A stretch of 64,000 nucleotides of DNA from an uncultured Candidatus Saccharibacteria bacterium (GCA_947428935.1 CANENS010000003.1:1-64000); one strand, 5' to 3'; positions 35,698 to 45,927 are shown, numbered from the stretch's first letter. Notes: generated by a model not told the origin, from the sequence alone. Numbers and translations are program-made.

Positions 35698-36519
35698 CTA
35701 GCACAAAAAACGCCCAATACGGCAAGAGATCAACCGTTTAACTTCTTCTGCCTCCCTTTCGACTAATTGATGATCGTAAAAAAACTTATTGACGCCCTTT
35801 TGAACATAGACCGCAAAATTAACTAAATAAAGCATCGCCTGTAGGCAATCTGTGGGGAACATTTCGCCATGAGTTTCCGAAAGTTTTTCCCGTATTCTAA
35901 AACCCCGAACGGCTTGATATGCATGCCATACTTCATGTGCCAACCCCCCTAACGATGCACCGAAACATTTTTCGACACCATACGTAGATATTGAAGCCAA
36001 AATCCCCTCAAGTTCATTTCTTAACATCCGGATTTCCAAATTTTTAAAAGCTTTCTCAGCTGGAGACCACTCATAATGAAGATATCTGCCATAATCATTT
36101 TTCTCTAACACGTCATTGGGTTGACAAATTACAAACCTAATCTTATGTCCGACACAGAACGCCTCTGCCAGAATATCAACTATAGCCTGTAAACTTTCAA
36201 CGGGGCATTTAACAAATTCTGGAACAAAAACTTCATACAACTGCGCAACATCCACCCGATCAACCGCTTGATTAATTGCGTGCGTATCCAGACCACGCCC
36301 ATGCCGAAAAATCGCTTCAAACCAATCGCGCGCTTCAGCCTCATTCACCTCAAAAGTCTCCTGAATCTTCTTAATTACTATTTCAGCATATTCAGAAGCC
36401 CCTTCTTCTTGTTCTATCTGCGCTAAGTACGCCTTAAAATCAAATTTGTCTGTCAATTGCGCTCCCTCCGTCATTTCCGCTGCTTCTGACTGTTCTTTCG
36501 TAATTTTCGTTTCAAGCAT
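35698..36519 (-). CDS. Putative zinc metallopeptidase-like protein (HEVWH), 273 aa
   Basis: No full family match. The motif GLAHEVWHAYQ (about residues 194-204) fits the HExxH zinc-binding site of metallopeptidases, and ETHGEMFPTDC follows at a distance where a third ligand could lie. No signal peptide, so probably cytoplasmic. The N-terminal half is acidic and helical. The leader AAGGGGGAATA resembles that of the protein at 3117. Confidence 0.7.
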   Translation of the reverse strand: MLETKITKEQSEAAEMTEGAQLTDKFDFKAYLAQIEQEEGASEYAEIVIKKIQETFEVNEAEARDWFEAIFRHGRGLDTHAINQAVDRVDVAQLYEVFVPEFVKCPVESLQAIVDILAEAFCVGHKIRFVICQPNDVLEKNDYGRYLHYEWSPAEKAFKNLEIRMLRNELEGILASISTYGVEKCFGASLGGLAHEVWHAYQAVRGFRIREKLSETHGEMFPTDCLQAMLYLVNFAVYVQKGVNKFFYDHQLVEREAEEVKRLISCRIGRFLC

Positions 36520-36653
36520 TGCATATTCCCCCTTCTTATACTAATCGTATTCTTAAGGTTCATCGATGAAATATTATTTCTCACCAAAAACAACCCCTCC
36601 ACTCCTATACTAGCACAAAATTATAAATAAGTCAATAGCAAAATCATCATATT

Positions 36654-37106
36654 TTACCAAGACAATCTTAACATGCTAGTCGTCACTAAGCTTACAATCA
36701 CAATGATCACTAGAATTGTGCCAAGCCCTAGCCAAACTAAGTCGTTCCTTCCAAGATTAGACGAACTTGTTTTATGCAAAGTCTTATAACTCTTCAATAT
36801 ATAAACCCAGCTTACCAGGCTAACAAAAATCATAATCACGGCAAAAATCAATGCCATAATCTCTACAAAAATGACCCAAGACATATCACCATAATGGAAT
36901 CTGAGCCGCTCTCCTGGAATTATATGACATAGCCATGCCATAATTAGTAACATAATCGATGCTATGATGTCCAAAAATGCAAACAGCCGCAACTGGTGCC
37001 CCAGTTCTTTCGACTTTTGCAGGTGACGCCAAATCGGAAACGCCGCAAACAATATTAGCCCCACAATAATCAGAATTATCAATAAACTTCCTATCACACC
37101 CTTCAT
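36654..37106 (-). CDS. Small membrane protein, 150 aa
   Basis: Four predicted membrane segments, with short charged loops (RHLQKSKEL; KSYKTLHK). No family recognised. It lies 34 bp downstream of the C39-like peptidase gene on the same strand and may share its transcript. Confidence 0.7.
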   Translation of the reverse strand: MKGVIGSLLIILIIVGLILFAAFPIWRHLQKSKELGHQLRLFAFLDIIASIMLLIMAWLCHIIPGERLRFHYGDMSWVIFVEIMALIFAVIMIFVSLVSWVYILKSYKTLHKTSSSNLGRNDLVWLGLGTILVIIVIVSLVTTSMLRLSW

Positions 37107-37139
37107 CTATTTTTCTCCATATATTATATTTTTAATCGC

Positions 37140-38924
37140 CTACCGAATCACCACCGCTCTCTGCCCAGTCGCATTATAAATCGACTCCACCGTCGCTTTC
37201 GACAAAGTCCAAGTCGTCGCGCCGTTCGCCTGCGTCCAAGGATCGGTCATAATTTGCGCGCCTGTAATCGAATTATATCCCGTCAGCAACATAACGTGCA
37301 GATTCCGCGGTGCTCCTTCCACCCACTCTTTCGGCGCTACATAGTTAAAAGTCAAATAGATAATTACTGGATTTCCCACCGCAATCTCCGCATCCAATTG
37401 GTCCAAACTCGCGCCCGTAATATCGACCACATCCGCACCCGAACTATCACGCCCAAATTGCGCGAGCGGCGCTGGCGCAATCCAATGCGCGGCATGTTTT
37501 GGCTCCAAATCCCAAATCGAATACGTAAAACCTTGAAACGGATCAGTACTCTTCGGAATCATCTCGGCGTAGGTTCGCAAGTCCATTCCCGGCAAATAGC
37601 CCTTAAATTGCAAGCCCATGAGCAAAGACGCCGTTTCGCAACCATTATAAATCGCCTGCAAGTTTTGACTATGATACGGCACATTCAGAACATGCCAAGC
37701 TGCCGCAATCTCTTCCTCTCGCCGACGTTGTTCCTCCGCCGCAATCCGCCGCGCTTCTTGTAGCTTGCGCCAAGCTTCTTCGGCCCGTCGCCGTGCTTCT
37801 TCCTCGCGGATACCCAATTCCTTATCAACCGCCTCCAATTTCTCACGCCACTTTTCCTTCACATCCGCCTGCGGTAGCACGTTATACTGCTCCATCACTG
37901 CGTTATAATTCTCACGCACAATGTCGCCGCGCACCTGCGTCATACTTTCGTCGGCAAACAATCCCGCGACCGCTGCCGCCAACTCACCAATTTTCGTATA
38001 CTGCGTCTGCATTTCTCCAAATCGTTCTTGTAGAACTCCTCGATAGCCTTCCGGCAAATCTTGCAACTTCTGCGCCAATTCTTCAATTTCTTCCGCTGTA
38101 GTAGCCGACCTCAAAACCCCTTCTTCAAATTTTCCATCCAGCTCCTCACGTACTTTAATAAAACCGCGCAACGTGTCCAGCTTCGCCTTATGTTCATCCC
38201 TTTCCGCCTGATAATCCTCAAAGGTCACCTCATCAAGACGACTTTCAACCTCACCAATCTGCTCTTCAGTTACCGCTCGCACCGGAATTTCCTGTTGCTC
38301 ATCCTGGAATAATTCCGCCATTTTCGTCTTCGCGTCTTCTAGAATCGTCGTCTGCTCAGCGCGATATGCTTCGAAATTATTTTTCTGCACAGTATAAATC
38401 GTCACGCCAGCTCCACCCGCCACCAGCAAAAGCGCCAAGATGATCAAAATAATGCGGTATTTGCGCAACCACGTACCGAAACCAGCTTTTTTCTTTGCAG
38501 GCTGAACCTTTTTTGCATCATTCACGCCGTGTCTTTGATTTTTAATCTCTCGAGTCAACTCACCCTTCGAAATCTTTTTCTTCGCCGCCGAGTTCTTCAT
38601 ATCCGGCTTCACGGCCGGAACTAAATCTGCCCCTTCGCTTCGCTGTGCAGTCTGATCGAAAGATGAGGGCTTCCGTTCCCCGCTTTTGGTATTTTCCGAA
38701 TCCGCTTCTGGATTCCCCTTCTTCTCCGAGTCGACTTTTTCCGCTCTCGCCTTCACCAACACATTTTTCTGCCCAATAAACTCCGTCAATGCGAGTTTAC
38801 GCACTTTCTCACTCGAATTCACCTTTAGCTTCGTATCTTGTTTTGGTAAACTTTGTTTTTTCTTACCTGGCTTCATCATAGCCTTCTGCGCTTCTTTCAA
38901 GACGCGTTTTTTCTTTTTACTCAT
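37140..38924 (-). CDS. Anchored coiled-coil protein with C39-like peptidase domain
   Basis: About 594 residues from the chosen start. A basic charged N-terminus of about 160 residues is followed by one membrane helix (RIILIILALLLVAGGAGV), a long Glu/Arg/Gln coiled coil and a C-terminal papain-like domain. That domain resembles Peptidase_C39_2: Cys in YNGCETASLLM, His in NLHVMLLTGY, Asp in IMTDPW. It would act outside the membrane. TATAAT at 38949-38954 lies immediately before one ATG (38948), so I prefer the ATG at 38924 (MSKKKKR) after GGGCAGG. The frame extends far upstream through a palindrome and a cassette fragment, which is not coding. Confidence 0.8.
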   Translation of the reverse strand: MSKKKKRVLKEAQKAMMKPGKKKQSLPKQDTKLKVNSSEKVRKLALTEFIGQKNVLVKARAEKVDSEKKGNPEADSENTKSGERKPSSFDQTAQRSEGADLVPAVKPDMKNSAAKKKISKGELTREIKNQRHGVNDAKKVQPAKKKAGFGTWLRKYRIILIILALLLVAGGAGVTIYTVQKNNFEAYRAEQTTILEDAKTKMAELFQDEQQEIPVRAVTEEQIGEVESRLDEVTFEDYQAERDEHKAKLDTLRGFIKVREELDGKFEEGVLRSATTAEEIEELAQKLQDLPEGYRGVLQERFGEMQTQYTKIGELAAAVAGLFADESMTQVRGDIVRENYNAVMEQYNVLPQADVKEKWREKLEAVDKELGIREEEARRRAEEAWRKLQEARRIAAEEQRRREEEIAAAWHVLNVPYHSQNLQAIYNGCETASLLMGLQFKGYLPGMDLRTYAEMIPKSTDPFQGFTYSIWDLEPKHAAHWIAPAPLAQFGRDSSGADVVDITGASLDQLDAEIAVGNPVIIYLTFNYVAPKEWVEGAPRNLHVMLLTGYNSITGAQIMTDPWTQANGATTWTLSKATVESIYNATGQRAVVIR

Positions 38925-39024
38925 CCTGCCCAACCATTTATTCCCCATATTATACCCCACTTTCTTCATAAATACAAATAAAATATACGTATATAGGGTT
39001 CTTCGATGTTTGAACTTATGTTTG

Positions 39025-39047
39025 AACTTGTACAGCCTGTACAAGTT
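39025..39047. repeat. 27-bp-type palindrome, copy 2
   Basis: AACTTGTAC and GTACAAGTT arms around AGCCT, extended by TG and CA. It is followed by the second palindrome TTTTTTACAGAAGTAA and a truncated cassette at 39104. Confidence 0.9.
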
Positions 39048-39103
39048 CAACTTATTTTTTACAGAAGTAAGAACAAGAGCTTTTTGGGTTAATAAAACAA
39101 GGG

Positions 39104-39145
39104 TCGCAGCGAGAGCGTCAATGTTAACACTAGTCATTCGGGCGC
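39104..39145 (+). repeat. Truncated cassette, 5' end only
   Basis: TCGCAGCGAGAGCGTC, then AATGTTAACACTAG matches the first 40 or so bases of a cassette (RS-x-x-V-N-V-N). It has the same palindrome-plus-AT leader as complete units. The rest is missing. Confidence 0.6.
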
Positions 39146-39162
39146 AGTCCATACAAACATAT

Positions 39163-39184
39163 ACCCACAGCCAAAACTGTGGGT
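39163..39184 (-). terminator. Hairpin after the 152-residue protein gene
   Basis: ACCCACAG/CTGTGGGT around CCAAAA, downstream of the gene ending at 39219. Confidence 0.6.
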
Positions 39185-39218
39185 ATTATTGTTAAAATAG
39201 CGTACCGCCCAAAAGCCA

Positions 39219-39677
39219 CTATCCTCGGTTATGATTCCAATAGACAATTGCACTGATCAGGCTCGCGATCGTCAGCATCGACCCAACCACACACAACACA
39301 ATTTCCAATTGTATTGATTCGACAGTGGCAGCGAAACTTATACGATCGTTCAGAAACATCGTATAGCCATCAACGTCCGTCACTCGCACGAATTCATCAT
39401 TTTCATCAATCTCCGTCGTGCAAACATAAGCCCCCTCACGAGTAGTAGGAAGTCCATTTTCGTAATCCGACTCCTTCTCAAAACATATACCCGGACTATC
39501 CGATGCGATATATGCCTGGTGGTTGCGACCATACGCTATAATTCTCAACGAACCACACCATGTCAAAACGCCAAAAATCACCGCCATCAAAAATAGCAAA
39601 ATACTATTTACTACCACTCGCGAGCTAGTTTTATGATTCTCTCGATCCCGTTTGTTATTTTGATTTGTTTTAGCCAT
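39219..39677 (-). CDS. Small membrane protein, 152 aa
   Basis: A polar N-terminus, a membrane helix at about 22-45, an external region with two Cys (GICFEKE; YVCTTEI) and a second helix at about 122-148. No family recognised. Followed by a terminator-like hairpin. Confidence 0.7.
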   Translation of the reverse strand: MAKTNQNNKRDRENHKTSSRVVVNSILLFLMAVIFGVLTWCGSLRIIAYGRNHQAYIASDSPGICFEKESDYENGLPTTREGAYVCTTEIDENDEFVRVTDVDGYTMFLNDRISFAATVESIQLEIVLCVVGSMLTIASLISAIVYWNHNRG

Positions 39678-39794
39678 TTTATTTCCCTAACTTTTTATGT
39701 TTATATAATGAATATTTTAGCAAAAAAATGATTAAAAAACTATTATTTATCGCAATAATAAAAAGATGTGTAACAAATCAAAAGCACGCCCTTC

Positions 39795-39810
39795 CCGGCT
39801 CTAGCCGGGA
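39795..39810 (-). terminator. Hairpin after the P-type ATPase gene
   Basis: CCCGGCT/AGCCGGG stem downstream of the ATPase; the T-run is weak, so this is tentative. Confidence 0.45.
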
Positions 39811-39898
39811 CTTTTCAACTATAAACATATATGAAAGGTTTCATAGCTAACCCAAACGAACAACTATTATTTTTTATATCTATTTTTATAGTACATTA

Positions 39899-42397
39899 TC
39901 AATTTCTCCGCTTCTTCCCATTAATCTTCAAAACATCAAAACTAACCGTTGCTAATAACGCCAAAGCTGCAGCTATCGCCCATTGTGTCAAACTTAAAGG
40001 CGCTGTACCTACCAAATTTTGGAGAAATGGAACGTAAATCAAAAGAATCAATACAACTAGGATAGCTGTATTGATCAATACAATAATCTTATCACGAAGA
40101 TCCATGATAAAGTTCTTTAGGGCGGAATCATCCGACTGCAAGACATAAACCAGCAAAACGTTAGCGAAAACTAAAGTGGCAAAACCAAAAGCCACAGCTT
40201 CCGTCTGTGGTACCCCATTCTTTATTAAATAAAAATAGCTCACGAATACTACTGCAAAAATCGCTACGCCTTGTGCAACACTGCGCACCACCATCTCCCA
40301 ATGCAGCAAAGCCTCATTCAAACCTCGCGGCTTTCCTTCCGTCACCTCACGATCAGGCGCCAACCGCTGAAAAATGATTGAGGAAGTTGGGTCGATAATT
40401 AGCTCAAGCAATACCACATGAATCGGCAAAAGAAAAGCAGGCAAATTCAATAATGGTACAAATAGTGAAAGCAAAATAATCGGAATATGAATGGCCAAAA
40501 TATACATAATCGCCTTCTGAATATTATGGTAAATCGTCCGGCCATTTTTAATCGCCTCCACAATCGTGTTAAAATTATCATCCATCAAAATCATATCCGC
40601 CGCTTCTTTCGCTACATTCGTCCCGCGCTGTCCCATCGCAATACCGATCTCCGCCTTTTTCAGCGCTGGCGCATCGTTCACTCCGTCCCCAGTCATCGCC
40701 ACTACTTCACCATTTTTCTGCAAGGCTTTCACAATCCGCATTTTATGGCTAGGATAAACCCGCGCAAAAATATTCGTATCTTCGACCCGCTTCTCCAGCT
40801 CTTGGTCACTCATTTTCTCGAGTTCTTGACCAGTAATCACTTTTTCGCTCGCATTCATACCGATTTGTCGCGCAATTCCCTTTGCCGTTTCGCCATTATC
40901 TCCCGTGATCATAATCACACGCACACCCGCACGATGGCAAAACTCCAGAGACTCTTCCACTCCCTTGCGCGGCGGGTCAACCAAAGCCACTAAACCTACA
41001 AACTGCAATTTATTGTCAGTTAAATGCTCGGGGATTTTTTGCAAATTATCATTCTTCGCCACCGCCAGCACCCGATAGCCCTTCTCTGCATAATCTTCAA
41101 CTTGCTTTTCAATTTGCTGACGTTCAGCCTTACTCAGATCACAAAGCGCTACCACATTCTCATAAGCACCCTTAACTGCCAAAAGGTTCTTGCCACCAAT
41201 CGTCCAAACTTCCCCCATCATTTTATCCTCGTTATTGAAAACGTATTCGTAAGCTAAATCATGATCATACAGAGTTTTATCATAACCAAGATCAAAAGCA
41301 TACTTCTGCAAAGCAATTTCCATCGAATCATAAGGATCCTTTGCCGAAGCCAACGCCGCTAGCCGCGCCAATTCTTTTTCATCTTTGCCAAAATAAACTT
41401 CGCGTACCGTCATTTCGTTCTGGGTCAAGGTCCCGGTCTTGTCGGTACAAAGCACCGTCACCGCCCCCAAAGTCTCCACCGCTTTCATATTTCGAGTCAA
41501 AGTATTATGTTTCGCCAAACGCCAAGCGCCCATCGCCAGAAACACCGTCAAGACCACCGGAATTTCTTCCGGGATCGTCGCCATCGCCAGCGTAATCCCC
41601 GCCAAAATCGACTGCGCAAGCCGATCACCAAAAGCCAAATGCTGATTATGCCAGAAATTTACCACCACTACCAAGAGACAAAACACAAAGCTAATCACTG
41701 CACAAATCATAATCAATTGACGAATTTGTTTTTCAAGCGGCGTTTTTTCCTTCTTAATTTCACTAATAGTTCGGCCAATTTTACCAATCTCAGTATTTAC
41801 GCCTACTGCCGTCACTCGAATCACCGCCGAGCCATTGGTTACATCGCAACCAGAGTAGCACATGTTAAGTTTGAAATGTTCGTCTGAATCGTCCTCAGTC
41901 TTTTTATAAACCACCGCCGACTCACCGGTCAGAGTCGATTCATTCACGCCCAAACCTTGTGACTCCAGAATCACTCCATCCGCTGGAATTTTATCGCCCT
42001 CCTCCAGAAACAAGATATCGCCCACCACTACATCGCGACTATCGATTACTTCCTTTTTTCCATTACGCAAAACATCAACATTCAGAGCTGACAAGGCATT
42101 CAATTCATCTAGCGCTCGATCAATCTTACGCCCCTGCATAAATTCGATACCACTAATAAATAGTACTGAACAAAGCATAATAATACCATCGACCACTTCA
42201 CCTAAAAGAAAGTATATACTCGCCGTCACGAACAAAAAAATAAACATCGGCTCAGCCAAAACCTTCGCAATTCTCTTCAACAAACCGTCTTTTTTTCGTT
42301 TACCGATCTCGTTTGGACCATACTTTGCCCGCGCAGCCTCCACCTCCGCCGTCGAAAGCCCAGTCTGTTTTGTTTTTTGCATTTTACTCACCACCAT
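39899..42397 (-). CDS. Cation-transporting P-type ATPase (Ca2+-ATPase-like, type II)
   Basis: 832 residues. Landmarks in order: N-terminal cation ATPase domain, TGES actuator loop (LTGESAVV), M4 PEEIP (ATIPEEIPVVLTVF), phosphorylation motif DKTGTLTQNE, nucleotide-binding segment shorter than in SERCA, hinge TGDGVNDAPALKKAEIGIAMG, and six C-terminal membrane helices. The PEEIP and overall layout favour a Ca2+ or Mn2+ pump of the bacterial LMCA1/PMR1 type. The EF-hand loops in the pilus operon make Ca2+ handling of interest. Confidence 0.92.
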   Translation of the reverse strand: MVVSKMQKTKQTGLSTAEVEAARAKYGPNEIGKRKKDGLLKRIAKVLAEPMFIFLFVTASIYFLLGEVVDGIIMLCSVLFISGIEFMQGRKIDRALDELNALSALNVDVLRNGKKEVIDSRDVVVGDILFLEEGDKIPADGVILESQGLGVNESTLTGESAVVYKKTEDDSDEHFKLNMCYSGCDVTNGSAVIRVTAVGVNTEIGKIGRTISEIKKEKTPLEKQIRQLIMICAVISFVFCLLVVVVNFWHNQHLAFGDRLAQSILAGITLAMATIPEEIPVVLTVFLAMGAWRLAKHNTLTRNMKAVETLGAVTVLCTDKTGTLTQNEMTVREVYFGKDEKELARLAALASAKDPYDSMEIALQKYAFDLGYDKTLYDHDLAYEYVFNNEDKMMGEVWTIGGKNLLAVKGAYENVVALCDLSKAERQQIEKQVEDYAEKGYRVLAVAKNDNLQKIPEHLTDNKLQFVGLVALVDPPRKGVEESLEFCHRAGVRVIMITGDNGETAKGIARQIGMNASEKVITGQELEKMSDQELEKRVEDTNIFARVYPSHKMRIVKALQKNGEVVAMTGDGVNDAPALKKAEIGIAMGQRGTNVAKEAADMILMDDNFNTIVEAIKNGRTIYHNIQKAIMYILAIHIPIILLSLFVPLLNLPAFLLPIHVVLLELIIDPTSSIIFQRLAPDREVTEGKPRGLNEALLHWEMVVRSVAQGVAIFAVVFVSYFYLIKNGVPQTEAVAFGFATLVFANVLLVYVLQSDDSALKNFIMDLRDKIIVLINTAILVVLILLIYVPFLQNLVGTAPLSLTQWAIAAALALLATVSFDVLKINGKKRRN

Positions 42398-42510
42398 TCC
42401 CTAAATTTTACAAATTAGTATCTCCAAAAATTATATTACGTTTCTCAAACTTTTTCCAGGCTGATCCACAACAATCTTCTAACATCAACATCGAGTACGA
42501 TACATTTTCG

Positions 42511-42706
42511 TTCGCAGCGGACTTGTTAATATCGATCTCGGTCGCTTGAGATACTCTGGCATCTTCGGTTACGGGTGGTCGTCGAGGGCTAATTTCTCTA
42601 ATGTCGCTCGAGCATACTTCCTCTACTTCCATGCGTCTGACGTCCTCCCGTCCAACGGTATCAATCGCTGGTACGGCTTCCCCCTCCGCTGCTCAAGCAT
42701 AGACAG
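42511..42706 (+). repeat. Variable cassette C7
   Basis: Encodes RSGLVNIDLGRLRYSG ... [16 protein letters not shown], then NRWYGFPLRC. Ends TGCTCAAGCATAGACAG (second tail type). The coding part is identical to C10 at 47136 until its last 10-15 bases. Downstream lies the family hairpin TCATAAA/TTTATGA and GAGTTTTAGGTTGTG, but only the beginning of the inverted-repeat element. Confidence 0.93.
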
Positions 42707-42818
42707 TATATAATATATAGAATAATCATAAACTGATAAACTGTTTTTTATGATTGAGTTTTAGGTTGTGATGTGGGTGCAGACATCCAAAATCAAAAAA
42801 TACCCAATGAAAAATTAC

Positions 42819-44075
42819 TCAATCACTATATACTTTTTCAAAAGCAGTATAACCGTTTTTCTCCATCGTTTCAATTTGGTATTTTAAATTTCTGCTCATC
42901 GTCACAACGCTCACGATTTCGCCTATCGCACGTAGCTCATCTGCGCGCTTAAGCACTTCCTCCAGCTTTTCGGACACAAGCTTTTTATCCACCAAAATCG
43001 CCCTGCGCACAACCGCTTCACTCGGCCGAAACTGAGCATCTTCCAGAATCGCCACAATGCGTTCGAATCCAATAGAAAAACCACAAGCAGGCACATTATT
43101 TCCACCGCTAATCTTACCAATCATTTTATCGTACCGCCCACCACCAGCCACCGACGAGCTAAAGCCTCCCGCCGTGCACTCAAAAATCGGCCCTGTATAA
43201 TACCCCATGCCCCGCACTAGTGTTGGATCAAAAACGATTTTACCGGTCGAACCGAGCGAAGAACTAGCAACCGAAGAAATTTTTTCCAAATCCCTAATTA
43301 CGCCACCATCAGGTGCAGAATCACCAAGCATACCGCAAAACGCCCTGACATCAATCCCTTCCGCCGCTTGCTCAAACAGCGAGATAAACTTCTCTACCTT
43401 TTCCGCTTCGTAGCCGGACTGCAACAAATCATCCTTAACGCCAGCAAATCCAATCTTATCATTTTTATCAAGAGATATCAAAACCGATCCGCAATCACCC
43501 TCCTCAAATCCTGCATAAGCCACTGCCGCAGTAAGAATTCGTCGATCATTCAAATGAATAGTCAAGTCTTCAATTTTGGCTTCCCGAAATATTCGAGTAA
43601 GGATCTTCGCCGTAGTGGTAATCGTATCAATCTCCGCCAAGACTGAACCTTCGCCCAATATATCCATATCGCACTGCAAAAATTGGCGGAAACGGCCCTT
43701 TTGCGGACGATCTGCTCGCCAAACTGAGCCAATTTGCAAAGATTTAAACGGTAACGGAAGATCCTTCTGATTATTCACAAAATACCGCGCCAAAGGAACG
43801 GTCAAATCATAACGCAAACCACTATCCGCCAACTCCTCACCTTTTTCTTGAGCCGAAACGAGCGACTGACCACGTTTCAACACCTTAAAAATCAAGCTTT
43901 CATTCTCACCGCCTTCTTTGCTGGTCAAATTCTCGAGAGGCTCCATGGCTGGAGTTTCAATTTTTTGATAACCAGCAAGCGTCGCCTCCTCCGTTATGAG
44001 GTGCAGAATATAATCCCGCAAAATCATTTGAGACGGAGTTAAATCGCGCATACCGCGAACAGGCGTTTTGATCAT
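42819..44075 (-). CDS. hisS: Histidyl-tRNA synthetase
   Basis: About 418 residues, class II aaRS. Visible: GMRDLTPSQM start, motif 2 (SVWRADRPQKGRFRQFLQCDMDILG), histidine-binding loop (LVRGMGYYTGPIFE) and motif 3 (GFSIGFERI), then an anticodon-binding domain. Start is set at ATG 44075 (MIKTPVRGMRD) after GGAAGGAAG; the longer frame to 44150 lacks support. Normal length. Confidence 0.96.
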   Translation of the reverse strand: MIKTPVRGMRDLTPSQMILRDYILHLITEEATLAGYQKIETPAMEPLENLTSKEGGENESLIFKVLKRGQSLVSAQEKGEELADSGLRYDLTVPLARYFVNNQKDLPLPFKSLQIGSVWRADRPQKGRFRQFLQCDMDILGEGSVLAEIDTITTTAKILTRIFREAKIEDLTIHLNDRRILTAAVAYAGFEEGDCGSVLISLDKNDKIGFAGVKDDLLQSGYEAEKVEKFISLFEQAAEGIDVRAFCGMLGDSAPDGGVIRDLEKISSVASSSLGSTGKIVFDPTLVRGMGYYTGPIFECTAGGFSSSVAGGGRYDKMIGKISGGNNVPACGFSIGFERIVAILEDAQFRPSEAVVRRAILVDKKLVSEKLEEVLKRADELRAIGEIVSVVTMSRNLKYQIETMEKNGYTAFEKVYSD

Positions 44076-44183
44076 CAGCTTCCTTCCTTTCTTAACTAAA
44101 TTATACCAAAAAAGGCCACGATTGAAAAGGGCGGCGTACTGGCTCGCCACTTCACTCCATCATCTTCACCCCATCATGCATAT

Positions 44184-44219
44184 AAAATATTCTAGACGCA
44201 AAGTCTAAAATATTTTATA
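44184..44219 (-). terminator. Hairpin directly downstream of tRNA-Gly
   Basis: TAAAATATT(C)TAGAC / GTCTA(A)AATATTTTA arms around GCAAA, abutting the CCA end. Confidence 0.7.
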
Positions 44220-44294
44220 TGGTGCGGGTGGAGAGAGTCGAACTCTCGTCTCATCCTTGGGAAGGATACATAATAGCCGTTATACGACACCCGC
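44220..44294 (-). tRNA. tRNA-Gly (CCC)
   Basis: A 75-nt cloverleaf with encoded CCA. The anticodon loop TTCCCAA gives anticodon CCC. Acceptor GCGGGTG/CACCCGC is perfect. Confidence 0.93.
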
Positions 44295-44350
44295 AACACT
44301 TATATCTTACCACACCCGAGCCCAAAAGAGAACCCCTATTCCCCAGTTTC

Positions 44351-45400
44351 CTAAGTTGATTCCTCAGCCTCCGGAGCTACTGCTTCAATTGCGGCCGGCT
44401 CACTTTGCAAATTCAAATCAATAAATACCTTCACCTTATTATCCATATATAATTTCATTACCTGCTCATCAAACTCAGAAAAATTTATTTTCAGAGAAGC
44501 ATAATTAACTTGATCATCGCTCTTATCAACCAATCTTACGTAATAATAGCCATCGCCATTATTTGACAAAAATCGCTCACTCACTTGTCCCGGCTCAAGC
44601 GTCATCGCCATGCTCGATCGCCCACCGTCAATATTCATATTGTCAACCAGCTGCTCAGTTTTCTGGTATTCTACACTCTCCCCCAGAGCCTCCGCCACTG
44701 CCGCAAAATCCTGATCATGCTCAGTCAAAATCTGCTCCACTTGCGTCGATATCTCATTAGCCTTTTCGTCCACTACCTGCGAGACCTTCGCCTTAATCAA
44801 AGTCAAATAAAGCATACGCTTATACTCGGACTTGCTCATACCAAAATTATCGTTAATGATCCGCAAAAAACTCTCTTCCGGCCGCTCAACTCCGCCCACC
44901 TTGCGGTGCTCATCAAACGCTTCATCGACTTCTTGATCCGAAACCGTAATCCCCCGTTCTTTCGCCAACTTTAAAGCATAAGTATATTCAACGGCCGAAC
45001 GCAAGGCTGCCTCTTTATAACCATTACGGACTATTTCCGCATCCTCACCTCCACCGAGCTGACCACCCTGTTGCTCCGCCGTAATCAAATTACTACGGTA
45101 AATCATAAGATAATCACTATATCGCACCGGCTCCCCTTCGACCTCCGCCACCGGCACTGGAACAATCTGCGTCACACGATAAAACATATCGCCCGTACTC
45201 TGAATTTTATAAAGCGCCGCCCAAGCACCAACCACCATCAAGACGATCACAAAAATCGCCACGATCACCGTGTTAATAATTAGCTTATGTTTCGCATACT
45301 GCAGAGGATACTTGAACTTCCGTCCCTTGGCTAGAACTTCCTCGCGACGCTCTTCGACTTTTTCTCGCTCAGTCTTCGGCTTCTGCTTCAAAAGCGCCAT
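44351..45400 (-). CDS. SurA-N/PPIC-type foldase, membrane anchored
   Basis: 349 residues. A charged cytoplasmic lead, one membrane helix at about 44-66, a SurA-N-like helical region (VAEVEGEPVRYSDYL; AEIVRNGYKEAALRSAVEY) and a parvulin-like segment (EPGQVSERFLSNNGDGYYYVRLVDK). It probably folds secreted proteins such as pilins or wall enzymes. Some parvulin core residues are not evident, so isomerase activity is uncertain. It overlaps the bPH2 gene by 32 bp. Confidence 0.8.
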   Translation of the reverse strand: MALLKQKPKTEREKVEERREEVLAKGRKFKYPLQYAKHKLIINTVIVAIFVIVLMVVGAWAALYKIQSTGDMFYRVTQIVPVPVAEVEGEPVRYSDYLMIYRSNLITAEQQGGQLGGGEDAEIVRNGYKEAALRSAVEYTYALKLAKERGITVSDQEVDEAFDEHRKVGGVERPEESFLRIINDNFGMSKSEYKRMLYLTLIKAKVSQVVDEKANEISTQVEQILTEHDQDFAAVAEALGESVEYQKTEQLVDNMNIDGGRSSMAMTLEPGQVSERFLSNNGDGYYYVRLVDKSDDQVNYASLKINFSEFDEQVMKLYMDNKVKVFIDLNLQSEPAAIEAVAPEAEEST

Positions 45401-45893
45401 CCACTACTCCATTATCCATCAAATCCAATAAGACATTATAAGTTTCCTCTGGCTTACGCACCATAGTTATCTTCATATCGCCAACTTGGCTGCGAATCAG
45501 TAACGTACCATAACCAAACATACCACCAAAAATCCCCGGCACCTCATAACTCGCACTCTGAATTTTATCCAAACCCAAATCGACCACTGCCTTGCGGAAC
45601 AGACCTTGCTGCACCACTTGCCGCACGCGCTGGTTGGTTAGAAGATAATAAGAGTAATACCAACGCATATACACTCGCCACAAGCCAAGGCAGCCAAAAA
45701 TGAAACAGCCCAACCAAACCCAATACAGCCATTTCTCACCCGACCAAATCAAAATCGGCACAAATCCCACAATTGTCAAGAAAACCAAAAACACAAATCC
45801 CGACCACATCGTAATCGAATGCTGACGAAAAACCAGCTCAACCTTCTCGCCCTTACGCTGTCCGTCAAAAGATGTTTTATTCTGCTTTTTCAT
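45369..45893 (-). CDS. Bacterial PH (bPH2/YdbT-type) membrane protein
   Basis: 174 residues. Two membrane helices near 30-50 and 56-76 are followed by the bPH2 domain (YYLLTNQRVRQVVQQGLF; DLGLDKIQSASYEVPGIFG; GYGTLLIRS). Function unknown; the family is membrane associated. The last codons overlap the next gene, implying coupling. Confidence 0.85.
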   Translation of the reverse strand: MKKQNKTSFDGQRKGEKVELVFRQHSITMWSGFVFLVFLTIVGFVPILIWSGEKWLYWVWLGCFIFGCLGLWRVYMRWYYSYYLLTNQRVRQVVQQGLFRKAVVDLGLDKIQSASYEVPGIFGGMFGYGTLLIRSQVGDMKITMVRKPEETYNVLLDLMDNGVVDGAFEAEAED

Positions 45894-45927
45894 AATTCAC
45901 CCTTTAACCCCCCAAAAAATTTTACTA